Assembly (NCBI GenBank): GCA_009829735.1
Contig: CM020618.1
Location: 27,194,894 to 27,258,893, forward strand
Direction: 5' to 3'
DNA from: Pyropia yezoensis
Taxonomy: Eukaryota > Rhodophyta > Bangiophyceae > Bangiales > Bangiaceae
DNA length: 64,000 nt
Below are positions 9,833 through 20,613 of this stretch, piece after piece (position 1 is the first letter of the stretch; each line of letters begins with the position of its first letter). The position numbers and the translations under genes are program-made. The notes beneath the pieces were generated by a model. The model saw only the letters and a program-made list of their open reading frames with translations. It did not search any database and had not been told where the DNA came from.

Positions 9833-11270
9833 ACACCCCAGCCCAGACGACGCACGGGCGCGGGGGCCGTCGGGCACACGATCGCGTGCGCCGCGGCACA
9901 AGGCCGCCTTGCGTCCTCGGCACAAGGCCGCCTTGCGTCCTCGGCACAAGGCCGCCTTGCGTCCTCGCCACGCGTGGAGCGGCGGCCGACGGGAGGCGCG
10001 CGCACCCAGGAGGCCACCGCCACCACCCGCGGCAGACGCCCTCCGCGCCTCCCTCCCCCTCCTCCCCCCTCTAGCGACCACCCCCCCCTCCTCCGTTCCC
10101 ACCCTCTCTCCCCCCTCCTCCGTTCCCACCCTCTCTCCCCCCCCTCCCTCCCCCCTCCCTCCCTCCCTCCCTCCCTCCCTCCCCCCCTCCCCCCCTCCCC
10201 CCCTCCCTTCCCAACTCCATCCCGACGACCTGGTGCGTACTGTCGCGGTCTGTCGTCGCCCTACCCCCCCCCCCCCCCCCACCCCCCTCCCGACGTGCCT
10301 GCTTGGCAGGGACCGCCCCCCCCCCCCCCCCCCCAACTGCCACACTACTCGCAGCAGCACGCCCTCCCCACCCCCCCCCCCACTTGCCCCTCTCTCTCTC
10401 TCCTCGCGGGGTGGCCTCCTCCTCAACCCCCTCACCCCACCCCCCCCTCCCCCCCCCCCCGTCCTCTCCAACCTCGCGTCCGTCGCTGCTCCGCCCCCCC
10501 CTCCCCCCCCCCCCCCCCCCTTCCACGTGGTCGCTTGTTGCACGCGTGGGGTGGGTGCCCCCCCCCCCCCCACCCCCCCCCCCCCACACGCGCGGCGCGA
10601 CGCGACGCACCGCAGCGGTCGACGGGCGGGCCGCGGCGGGCGACGGCGGCAACGGCGACAGCGACAGCGGCAGCGGCGGCGGGGGGGCGGCGGCGGCGGC
10701 GGCGGCGGCGGCTAGGTAGAGGCCCCGCCGGGGTGCCCCCCACGTGGGACTGCCGGGGACAGGGGGGGGGGGGAGGTGGGGAAGGGGGGGGGGGGGTGGT
10801 GGTGGTGGCCGGCCGGCTGGTGGCCAGCCGCGCGCGCCGGCGGCAAGGTGTGGGGTGCCGCGCCAGCCGCGCGCCCCTCCCCCCCCCCCCTCTTCCCGCC
10901 CTCCCCCCGCGCTCCGTCCCTGTTTTCCGCCCCGCACCGTGCGCGCCGCCGTGCGCACGGTGCCTGGCGAGGCACCGCCCTCGGCCGACACGCCTCCGAC
11001 ACTGCCTCCTTTCTCTGGTCGCCCCCCCCCCCCCCCCCCCCCTCCCTTGTTTTTTTTCTTCCTTGTGTTTCTTCTTGTTCCCTTTTTTTTGTCTTTTTTC
11101 CTTTTGCCGTATCTTCCCCGCCCAGGCCATCCATCCCCGTTTTTGTGTTGGCCTTGTTGGGTACACGGTTTGCTTTTCGGTGGCGGGGCGGGTTCTACCC
11201 CCGGTCTGGCTGCCCCCCGTGCACGTGTGGGTGGCTTGCGTGCGGTGGGTGGGTGCGGGTGCGGGGGAGG

Positions 11271-11302
<32 letters not shown>

Positions 11303-12243
11303 AGAGGAGAGAGGGGGGCGTGGCCGTGGCCTCGGCACGCTGCTGGCGTGGCGTGGCGTTGCCGCTGCGCCTAGACGACCCCGCCTCCCCGTGCCCCCCC
11401 CCCGCGGCGGTCATTGGCCGTCCTGTCCCCGTCGCGGGTGTGTCCCGCCGCCCCCTCACCTTCCTCCCCCCCGCCGCCCTCCATCCCACCCCACCCCCCT
11501 CCTTTTTTTTTTTCTCCGCCCACGACTCGTCGGCGCTTGGTGTTCCCGCTGGTGGCGTCGCCGCCGCCGCCGCCGCGCGGGCGTTGGGGCGACGGCCGGC
11601 GGCGCGACGTGCGCCGCGCGGACGGCCGCCCATCCCGCCGCCCCCCTTGGTCGCCGCCCCGGCGCGGTCGTTGCTCACGCCGGGCCGCATCTACCGCGGC
11701 GGGGGGGGGGGTGTGTGGGGGGGGGGGGGGGGCGGGCGGGGCGGCGGTGGGGGTGTGGGTGGCGGCGGTGGGTGGGCGGGCGGGAGGGGCGGCAGGCAAC
11801 AAGGGGGGGGGGGGGGGGGGGGGGGGTCTCTACACGGTGCGTGGACGCGGTCGACGTGCGCGGGGGGGTGGGGGGCGGGGGGAGGGGGGGGGGAAGGGCG
11901 GCGGCCGTCGTGGGCAGGCCGGTTTGGTCTACTGGCCGTCGGCCGCGGAGGCCGTGGAGGGGGGGGGGGGGGGGGTGGGGGGGGGTGGGGGGGGCAAGGC
12001 CACCGACGCGGCCACCCGCCGCCCGTGCACCCATAGTCGCAGCGGCGCACCTGTCCCCGGCGCGGCAGGGGTTTTTTTACCTCCCGTGGCCTCGTCGGCT
12101 GGCCCCGGGGTGAGCGGGGGCACCCCCGCACGCGCGGGGGGGGGGGGGGGGGGGGGGGGGGGGGTGCGGCGGCGGCGGCGGCGGCGGCGCAGTTTGCCTT
12201 GGCCGCCCGCGCCCGCGGCGGCGGCGGCGGCGGGGAGTGGCCG
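8376..12243. repeat. Homopolymer-rich spacer with strand-switching G/C runs
   Basis: C runs dominate the plus strand from about 9680 to 11040 (22 C at 9689-9710, 25 C at 9794-9818 followed by an AC repeat, plus CCCT-type repeats near 10140-10200). G runs dominate from about 11270 to 12165 (29 G at 11274-11302, 24 G at 11803-11826, 29 G at 12136-12164). Open frames here are long only because of composition and encode Pro, Gly or Arg homopolymers. No gene is supported. The 3' half is the upstream region of the PH/kinase gene. Confidence 0.8.
9897..9968. repeat. Three tandem 24-bp repeats
   Basis: CACAAGGCCGCCTTGCGTCC followed by TCGG occurs three times in a row almost without change. The unit contains the inverted repeat AAGGCCGCCTT. 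It lies in the homopolymer-rich spacer and has no known role. Confidence 0.8.
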
Positions 12244-12528
12244 ATGGAGAACCTGCGCCATGGGCCGCCCATGAAGGTGAGCGGCTGGCTGTACGTGCGC
12301 TCCCGCTCGTGGACGCGCAAGCGGCAGTGCTACGCCAAGCTCCTTGGGGAGGTGCTGACGTTTGGGCCCAACGAGCACGCGCCCGCGACGGAGGAGTATG
12401 GGGTGCGAGGCTGCCGGGTGGAGGTGGGCTTCCGCCGCAACGCCTTTGTGGTCACCCTCTCCCGCGATGCCGACACGCCGGGCGTGGACAGCGATGACGA
12501 GGCTGACGTTGCCGACGCGGCGGGTGGG

Positions 12529-12569
<41 letters not shown>

Positions 12570-14346
12570 GGGCCCCTTTTTGCCCAGCACGTCGGGCAGC
12601 GGCAGCCGCAGTGGCGGGCGGGGGAGTGGGAGCGGCGGGCTGGGCGGCGGCGGCACGGCGGCGCGGGTGCTCAACTTGGCGGCGGGCACGCGGGAGGAGG
12701 CCGACTGCTGGGCCGACTCGCTGCGCATCGCCTCCCAGCGGTCGCTGGTCGGCTGGTACGAGGTGGGCCCGCTCATTGGGGAGGGCCTCGCCTCGCGGGT
12801 GCACCTGGGCATTGCGCGGGACTCTGGGGAGCGGGTGGCCATCCGCAAGCTCCGCAAGGACGTGCCCGGCTCGGAGGCGCTCGCGGTGCTGCGCGGGGAG
12901 CTGGCGCTGGCGCGGGTGGTGCCCCACCGGGCGGTGCTGCGGACGCTCGACATCTTCCACACCCGCACCGCCGTGTACGTGGTGCTCGAGTACATGGCGG
13001 GGGGCACGCTGGACGACCAGCTGGCCATCTTTGGCAAGTTCTCCGAGCTCACCGCCCGGCCCGTCATGGAGGGCCTCCTGTCTGCGCTGCACCACCTGCA
13101 CAGCCATAACGTGGTGCACCGCAACGTGACGCCCAACAATGTGCTGCTGGAGGACCGGCGGCACCCGCTGGCGCTCCGGCTGGGCGACTTTGCCCACGCC
13201 GCGTTCCTAATGGCCAAGCGGGTCAACCAGGAGGTGATGGACACGCCCGTGGGCACCCCGCATTACGTGGCGTCAGAGATCACGCGCAAGCAGCGGTACG
13301 GCCCGGCGGTGGACCTGTGGTCGGCGGGCGTGCTCATGTACCGCATGCTGTCGGGCACCTTCCCCTTTGATGACGAGGACGACAAGCGGGTGATTGAGCT
13401 GGTGCGGGCGGGCGAGTTTAGCTTCCCCCCCGACTACTTTCGCAACGTCTCGGCCGACGCCAAGAGCCTGTTGCGGCAGCTGCTGCAGCGGAATCCTAGC
13501 AAGCGCATCAGCGCGGTGGCGGCGCTGCAGCACGCGTGGTTCACCCGCGTCGTTGACGTGGCGTCGGCGCCCGTGACGCCCGCGGGGTCGGCGCCGTCGC
13601 TGGCGGCGTACCTAGGCTCGCCCGTCACGCCAGGTGGGGACTCGCCACGCGGCTCGGCGTCGGTGGGGGGCCCTGGCGGCGGCGGCCCGTCCTCCTCCTC
13701 TGCGTCTGTGACGATGGCGTCTCCGCTGGGCCAGCGCGTCCGCTCGCACCTGTCCACCCGCCAGCTACACCCGAGTGGCACCTCCACCCGCTCCCTCCTT
13801 GGCGGGGGGGGTCCCGGCGGCAGCAGCGGCGGCCCCGGCTCGATCGTGTCGTCCAACTCGGCGCGGCGCATTGTGAAGGTGGCGTCGCAAAAGAGTCTCC
13901 AGGCGCTAACGTCGACCAACCGGGCGCTGATGACGCGCGTCATTAGCAACCCATACCTGGCCAAGCAGCTCAACGCGGTCATGCCGTGGCGCCGCAAGTT
14001 CATCGTCACCGTCCGCGCGTTTATCGCCGCCCAGCGGCTGCGGTCCATGGCCGCCGCGTCGGTCGCGGCGGGCACCGCCGCAAGAGCCGGCGGCGGCGAC
14101 GGGCCCGCCGACGGCCGCACCGGCAGCAGCCGCCCATCGTCATCGTCGTCGACGCTCCCGTCGGCCGCGGCGGCGGCGGTGTACGCGGGCGAGCCGGGTG
14201 CGGCGGGGGTGGTCCACGCGGGCTGGACCGCCCCTGCGCCACAGGGCTGGGGTGTCGTTGCGTCGGCCGCCCTCCGCAAGGCGGTGCTGCAACCGTCACG
14301 GTCGCTCACGTCCCTGCTGGGCGCAAGCGACGGGGAGGGTGCTACC

Positions 14347-14384
<38 letters not shown>

Positions 14385-14778
14385 CGCCGGTGGAGACGGC
14401 GGCGGCGGCACGGGCGCCGGCGGCGACCGGGTGGTGCGGCGGCGGCCGTCCAAGCGGAGGCCCGCCTCTGGCGGCGCGGCGGTGGGCGGCACCGCCAGCG
14501 ACGGCGGCGGGCCGCCCGTCCGGGCAATACGGCGGGCGCAGTCGAGCCGCACGGCGTCGACCGACGGCGGCGGCGGCGGCGGCGGCGGTGGCGGCGGCGG
14601 TATCGGCGCGTCGGCCGACCTGCGGCGGCGGCCGCACTCGAGCCGCGCGGCTGGCGGCGGCGGCGCCCGCTTCCCCGTCAGCCGCAGCTTTGACGCGACG
14701 CAGAGCGCCGGCCGGGGGGAGGGCGCGGCGGGAAAGTTTTCCCACGTGGTCGTGTCAACGTCGGCGGCGCAGTTGTGA
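12244..14778 (+). CDS. PH-domain protein with CaMK-like pseudokinase domain
   Basis: 844 residues from the first ATG (12244). A PH domain begins at about residue 10 (VSGWLYVRSRSWTRKRQ), is broken by a Gly/Ser-rich insert (about 85-135), and ends with EEADCWADSL. A Ser/Thr-kinase fold follows (about 172-440): glycine loop GEGLASRV (179-186), GTPHY, VDLWSAGVLMY and a C-lobe ending in RNPSKRISAVAALQHAWF, as in CAMK kinases. Three key residues differ: the VAIK lysine is Arg (VAIRK, R201), the HRD aspartate is Asn (HRN, N294), and DFG is DFA (315-317). APE is ASE. It is therefore probably a catalytically dead scaffold or allosteric protein recruited to membranes by the PH domain. The C-terminal 400 residues are low-complexity Ser/Gly/Ala with a basic RRKFIVTVRAFIAAQRLR patch that may bind calmodulin. 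No intron is seen. The next gene is convergent. Confidence 0.85.
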
Positions 14779-15333
14779 TCCCATTCCAATGGATGGGGAG
14801 AAGGGGGGGGTGGGGGGGGGGGTTGGGGGGTGGGCTGGGGTGGGGTGAAGGGTGGTGGGGGGTTGGGGGGTCTGGACGTGTAAGGCCCGGCGGCCTCTGC
14901 ACTTCCCCCCCACCTCTTGTGGCGTGCGTCGTCGCCCCCTTTGATATTTTTTGAGTGTTACCATTCTTTTCTTGCTGTGGAAGTTCCTCTCGCTCCATCC
15001 CTCGTGTCCCCCCCCCCCCCCCCCCCCCCCCGGGCCATCCGTGCCGTTCTTTCCATTTGGCAACCGTTGAGTACATAAGCGTGTGTGGTGTGTGTGGCGT
15101 GTGCGGCGCGTGTGGTGGCGAGCGTGTGCAGGCATGGTGGCGGTGTGGTAGGTGGGAGATGGGTGCCAGATCCCTTACTTGACTCCCCCCACCATCACCC
15201 ACGCTGCCAGTTGGCCCGCGTGTCGCGTCGGCCGGGGCAAGCTAAGACCGTCGACGCCCTCGATACCTCCCCCACTCCCCCCTCCCCACTCCCACTCAGT
15301 GGTGGGTTGCGCCGGCCCGCGAGGACCCGCCGC
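14779..15333. other. Convergent intergenic region
   Basis: This gap lies between the 3' ends of the pseudokinase gene and the DUF1995-type gene. It holds G runs (14800-14870), a C run (15009-15031) and GTGTG-rich sequence near 15080. No gene or defined terminator is recognised. Confidence 0.5.
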
Positions 15334-16851
15334 TCACAGCAGGTGCGCCACACGGGCGGCCACAATGGCCGCGACGGTGGTGACGGCCAGCGCGAGCGGC
15401 ACGGCCGCCGCCGCGTCCAGCGCGGGACCCCCCCCGCCCCCCCCGCCCCCCCCGCCCCTTTCGCCCCCCCCTTTTGACGCCGCGCGGCGGTCGCAGGCGC
15501 GCCGAAACTCCCACCCCTCAAACACGTCGGTCAGCTGCCCCGCACCCGGCTTGCCGGCCGCCCCCGGGAACTCCCCAATCTGCTCGTACGTGTCCGCGTC
15601 GGCGTCGTGCGCCCACACCGTCCATGGCCCCGGGTAGAGGCGGAGGAGCGCCCCCCGCACCGGGTAGCGGCTGCCGGTTGCGTAGAGGAGCTTGAGGTAA
15701 AACGGGCGGGCGGCGGACGCCAAAAACGCCAGCCGCTCCGCCCGCCCCCGGGCGCCCATGACCCCCCCCGCCGACGCCACGTCGCCGAGGCGGCCGTTGA
15801 GAACGACCAGCGGCGCCGCCGCAACGGCCGCGGCGGCGGCGGCCATGGCAACCACATCGTCCACGACGGGAGCGCCGGTCGTGTTGGTCGGGCTCAGCAC
15901 CACCACCGCCGCGTCGTCGGGGGCCACCGCCGCAGGGTCAATGTCCGACACCCGCACCGCGTCGGTGGCGGCGGCGAGGCCGCCCCAGGCGTCGGCAGAG
16001 GCGGCACGGTCCGCTTCCAGGGTGCGGCGGAGGCCCGCAACCGATATGGGGAGGCCCCCAAACTTTTCGGCGCTCTGGATGGCCACCCGCACCCGCCCGG
16101 TGGCGGGTGGGCGGGGGGGAGCGGGGGTGGACGATGGGGTGGAGGCGGGTGCGTCGCCGTCGGCCGACCCCTCGCTGATGGCAGTGGCGCCAGCGCCGGC
16201 GGCCACAGCGCCCGCGTCTGGGGCGGTGTTGGCGGCGTTGGCGGCGGGGGCGGCGGGGGCGGCGGGGGCGGCGGGGGCGGCGGGGGCGGCGGTGGGCGCC
16301 GCCGCCGCGAGCCCCATAATGAGCGCCCACGACGCGCGTAGGAGGAAGCGACGGTCGTAAATATCGAGTTCTGGGTCGAGCAGCGGCAGCAGCAGCGTCA
16401 CGTCCATGGCGGGGGGTGGTGGCCCGCCCGGCACCGCCCGCGCGTCGGCAATGGCCGCCACCACCGACGCCACGCACAGGCGGGTGTAGTAGCGGCGCTC
16501 CGCCTCGGGCATGGACGTTGACAGGATGCGGCGGGTAAAGGGGCTCCCGGGTACGAGCGTCACCCCTTCCTCGGCCGCCACGGCCTCGTAGTCCACCCCC
16601 GCCGAGGCGGGGGTGGGGGAGCCACTGGGGGGCGGGGAGGGGGTCTGAGGAGGCGCGCCTCCCCCCGTCGCCGCTGCCGCCGCGGAAGCCGCGTCTGCCC
16701 GAGCGGCCATGCGCGGCGGCGGTGGCCGGCCGGCAGAGGCCGGCCGGCCACCACGGCGGGCGACCAGCGGGAGGTGGGGGACGCCGCCCCCGCGGCACCG
16801 CCGAGGCGTGACGGACGCCGCGGCCGCAGGCAGTGCCGCCACAAAAGCCAT
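15334..16851 (-). CDS. DUF1995-type plastid protein (LPA3-like)
   Basis: 505 residues from the ATG at 16851; the frame extends further upstream, but this start gives an Ala/Arg-rich, acid-poor N-terminus (MAFVAALPAAAASV) like a plastid transit peptide. Mature-part landmarks follow the DUF1995 order: MPEAERRYYTRLCVASVVAAI near 115, RVRVAIQSAEKFGGLPISVAG, the acidic VRVSDIDPAAV, then VVLSPTN, VVLNGRLGD, RPFYLKLLYATGS and LLRLYPGPWTVWAHD. The family includes plant LPA3 and the tail of a plastid adenylate kinase; LPA3 aids photosystem II assembly, which is family knowledge and not shown here. A poly-Ala/Pro insert sits at about 195-245 and a poly-Gly tract precedes a hydrophobic Ala/Val C-terminus that might anchor it in a membrane. 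It is divergent from the SRRM2-like gene. Confidence 0.72.
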   Translation of the reverse strand: MAFVAALPAAAASVTPRRCRGGGVPHLPLVARRGGRPASAGRPPPPRMAARADAASAAAAATGGGAPPQTPSPPPSGSPTPASAGVDYEAVAAEEGVTLVPGSPFTRRILSTSMPEAERRYYTRLCVASVVAAIADARAVPGGPPPPAMDVTLLLPLLDPELDIYDRRFLLRASWALIMGLAAAAPTAAPAAPAAPAAPAAPAANAANTAPDAGAVAAGAGATAISEGSADGDAPASTPSSTPAPPRPPATGRVRVAIQSAEKFGGLPISVAGLRRTLEADRAASADAWGGLAAATDAVRVSDIDPAAVAPDDAAVVVLSPTNTTGAPVVDDVVAMAAAAAAVAAAPLVVLNGRLGDVASAGGVMGARGRAERLAFLASAARPFYLKLLYATGSRYPVRGALLRLYPGPWTVWAHDADADTYEQIGEFPGAAGKPGAGQLTDVFEGWEFRRACDRRAASKGGGERGGGGGGGGGGPALDAAAAVPLALAVTTVAAIVAARVAHLL

Positions 16852-17448
16852 GGCCACGAACGGGAAGGGGAAGGGACAAGGGGGGGATGCGGTGGAGGTG
16901 GGGGGTGGGGAATGCATGCGGTGGCGGGGGCGGGCCGCGTCGGCTTCCGTCAGGTGAGGGAAGCCGTATGGCCAGAGGAGACTCGGGCACGGAGGCTCAG
17001 CTGCTTGGCGTTCTGGGTCGGAGAGCACAGCGCGAGGGTCTTCTGGGTGCAGTAGGCAGACACGTGGAAGAGACTATCCTGAAATCCAGTTTCATGGCGG
17101 TCACGAGCGCATGTCCGCTTTCTTCCCCATTTCGGCAACGCCTAGCGCCCGCCCGTCGGCGACACTCCCGTCAGCGCATAGGAAGAGCCTCCCTCGCACC
17201 CTCGGCTAGGACGTGGACAGGACATCGTTTTGTCGCGCTCTCCTTTCGACGAGCCGTGCCCCAGGTCGCCCTCCCCCCCAGCCGCCCTGCCTCTCCCTAC
17301 CACCCCACCCTCCCCCCTTGTGTCGCCCCCAACCCCCACATCCCGCCCTCTCCCCTCGCGCTTTTGCCTTTTCCCTTTCCCCCGGCCCCCACTCGCTCTC
17401 CCAGTCCCCTCTTGTTGCCGCCGTTTCCGCCCCCCTGCCTCCCTGACC
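16852..17448. promoter_or_regulatory. Shared divergent upstream region
   Basis: This 597-bp gap separates the starts of the DUF1995-type gene (-) and the SRRM2-like gene (+) and must contain both promoters. The right half is pyrimidine-rich (CCCTCTCCC words at 17270-17445), typical of a 5' leader here. No TATA box is obvious. Confidence 0.5.
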
Positions 17449-20400
17449 ATGTACAACAACATTGGGCTGACCACCCCCCGTGGCACGGGCACGTCGGGGC
17501 ACGTCCAGAAGAACCGTGCCTCCCTGCGCCCACCACCCGGCTGGCGTGCCCCGTCTGGCCCCGCCGGTCATGGCCGCGGGGGGGGCGGTGGCGGTGGCGG
17601 CGTGGCAACGGGGCGCCCGCCACCCCGCGGTGGTGGCCGCGCGTGGGGCGGGGACCCGTCGGGGGCGGCCGCCGCCGCCGTCCGCGTTGGCACCGAGTCG
17701 CTCGCGCCGTCGGCGGTCGCGGCGGGGCGGGCGGGAATCGCCGCGCACGAGGCGGCGCGGGCGGTGGAGGTGGCGGTGGTGGAGCTGGAGGACGCCCTCC
17801 GTGACCGGGGGGAGACGGAAGAGGGGGTTATCGCTGACCGGTGTGCGGCGCTGCGCGCACGGCTGACCGGGGGAGGGGGGGAGGGGGCGGGCACCTCCGG
17901 GGGTGGGGGCGCCGCTGCCGGCCGCAGGGACCGGTCGCCTGGGCAGGCTCGGGGCGGGGGGGCGCGGGACGACGGCGGGCGGCGGCGGCGGGGGCGGTCC
18001 CCCCCTTCCCGGCGGGGGACGGGGGGGCGCCCCCCTGACCCTCACCGCGACGACCGCCACGGCGGCCGCCGCCGCCACGACGGGCATGACGGCGGCGGTG
18101 GCCGCCACTTCCGCAATGATGGGCACGATGCCCGCGGGCGGTCCCCTCCGTCCCGGTGGGTGGCGGCGCCGCAGCAGCGGGACGGCGGTGCCACCGGCGG
18201 TGGCGCCGCGTCGGCAGGCGGCGGCGGTGGCGACGTCGACGGCGCGCTGCCGGCGGTGCGGCCGGCGCACGCCGAGCGCTTCCGTGCCGCCCTGGGCGTG
18301 CCCGCCTCGTACGTGCCGGGCGCGGCATTTCGGAGCCGGAAGGCTGCTGTTGCAGACGCCGTTCTTGCGGGGAAGGCGGCGCCCGAAGCGGCGGCGGCAA
18401 AGACGGCGGCGACGGGTACGGCGGCAGCAGCGGCAGCGCCTGGTGGTTCGGCGGGCACGCCCGCCGCAGCCAACGGGGACGCTGACAGCAGCGTCAGCAG
18501 CGTGCTGTCGTCCTCCTCTTCTTCTTCCTCTGTGCTGTCGTCGTCGTCGTCGTCGTCCTTGTCGCCGTCGTTTGCCGGCGCGCGCGCTGCTTCGCCCCTT
18601 CGGGTGGCACGAGGAGGGGAGACGTCACCGCCGTCCGCGCCAGCGTTGGCCGCAGCGGCAGGGCCCGTGCGCGCGGCAGCCGTCGCAGCGGCGGCACCAC
18701 CCGTGCCAGCAGACGCGCCGGCGCCGGCCCAAAGGCCGTCATCCTTGACGCGGGAAGGGGAGGAGGAGCGCCGGGCCGCCCCTCGATCCAGCCCCGCGGG
18801 GCGGTCTGGATGGCTGGCCGCGGTCGCCGCTCGTCGCTCGCCGCCGCGGGGACGGTCGCCTCCTCGGGGACGGTCGCCGCCGCGTGGGCGGTCGCGGCGG
18901 TCGCCGCCGCGGGGCGGCGCCGCCCGTCACGGCCGGTCGGCGTGGGCGGCGTCCGCGTCCGCATCATCGGCATCAGCGTCGACGCCGCCACGCGGCGGCG
19001 GCCGCCGGTCCCGCGCGCGAGGCCGCCGGTCCGCGTCGGCATCGCCGGTGGGCGCCGTGCGGCCGGCGGGGCGGTGGCAGCGGCCGTCGCGGTCGCCGTC
19101 GGCGTCACCGGTGCGGCTGCCGGTCTCGGCGTGGCGGCCGCCGTCCCGGTCGGCGTCGGTGTCGCCGGCGCGGCACCGTCGGTCGTGGCGGCGGCCGTCG
19201 CGATCCCGGTCGGCGTCGGCGTCGCCGGCCGGGCGCTCGGCGGGCTGGCGGCGGCGGCCGTCGCGGTCCGCGTCACGGTCCGCGTCTCGGTCGGCGGCGG
19301 CCGCGGCGACTATACCGTCACCGCCTCCCCGGCGCGGTGGCCGGCGCGCCTCACATTCACACTCCCGCTCGATGTCGTCCTCTTCTGCCTCCTCGGCCTC
19401 GCGCTCGGCACCCGTGGCGGGTGGGCGCAGCTCGCCGCGGCGCGGCGCGTCCCCGTTGCCGCGGCGGGCGCCAGCGGTGGCGGCCCCGCGGCCGGCGACA
19501 CGCTCGCGGTCGCCGGGTCAGCTGCTGGCTTGGTCGGCGTCGCGCGCTCGGTCGCCATCCCAGCTGCGGAGGCGGATGGCGTCTCGGTCGCGCTCCCCAT
19601 TGCGAGCCCGGTCGGCGTCGCGCTCGCGGTCGCCAGCTCAGCATCCACCGCGCTCACGGGCGGCGTCGGCATCGCGCTCGCGGTCGCCTGCTCAACCGCC
19701 CCCTGGGGTTGTGTCGGCATCGCGCTCGCAGTCGCCTTCTCAGCCGCGGCCGCGAGTAACGTCGGCGTTACGGTCAACGTCACCGGCTCGGTCGGCGTTG
19801 CGGTCACGGTCGCCGGCTCAGCGACGGCCGCCGTCGCGGAAGGCGGCGTCAGCATCGCGGTCGCGGTCGCGGTCGAGATCGCGGTCGCGGTCGCGGTCGG
19901 CGTCGCGATCGCGGACGCCGGCTGGGTCGGCGTCGCAATCAAGGTCGCCTGCGGCACCGCAACCACGAGTGACATCAGCGTCGCGCTCTCGGTCGCCTGC
20001 TGCACCGCGGCCACGAATGGCGTCGCGCTCGCGGTCGCCATCGCGGGCGGCGAACGTATCGCGCTCGCGGTCGCCACCGCTGGTAGCGTCTGTGTCGCGC
20101 TCGCGGTCGCGCTCGCCGCCGGGAGCAGCGACGGCATCGCGCTCGCGGTCGCCCCCGCTGGTCTTGTCAGCGTCGCGGCCGCGGTCGCCAGCTGCTCCGC
20201 CGCCACGGGTTGCGTCGGCGTCGCGTTCACGGTCACCGGCTGTGCCGCCACCGCGGGTGGACGCGTCGGCGTTGCGGTCACGGTCACCGGCTCAGCTGCC
20301 GCCGCGGGGCTCGTCGCCGTCCCGCTCCCGGCCGCCTGCGCGGTCGGCGTCACGCTCCAAGTCTCCGGCTCGGCGGCCGACGCTGGGGGCGTCGGCGTCA

Positions 20401-20582
20401 CGCTCACGCTCGCGCTCGCGCTCGCGTTCGCGGATGCGGTCGCCTGCTCCGTCGGCCGCGCGGTCAGGGTCACGCTCGCCTTCTCGGTCGGCGGCGCAGT
20501 CGCGGTCGCGATCACGGTCGCGAGCCCGGTCCGCGTCCCGGTCGGCGGCGGCGTCGCGGTCGCCGGCCAAGTCGGCGTCGGC

Positions 20583-20613
<31 letters not shown>

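Noticed and set aside
8876..10573. Minus-strand Gly/Arg/Pro frame of 565 codons and similar long frames to 12.1 kb
   Set aside because: They encode homopolymers across G/C runs and have no protein-like segment.
11929..13197. Minus-strand frame of 422 codons opposite the pseudokinase
   Set aside because: It overlaps the PH and kinase domains in antisense and shows only shadow composition.
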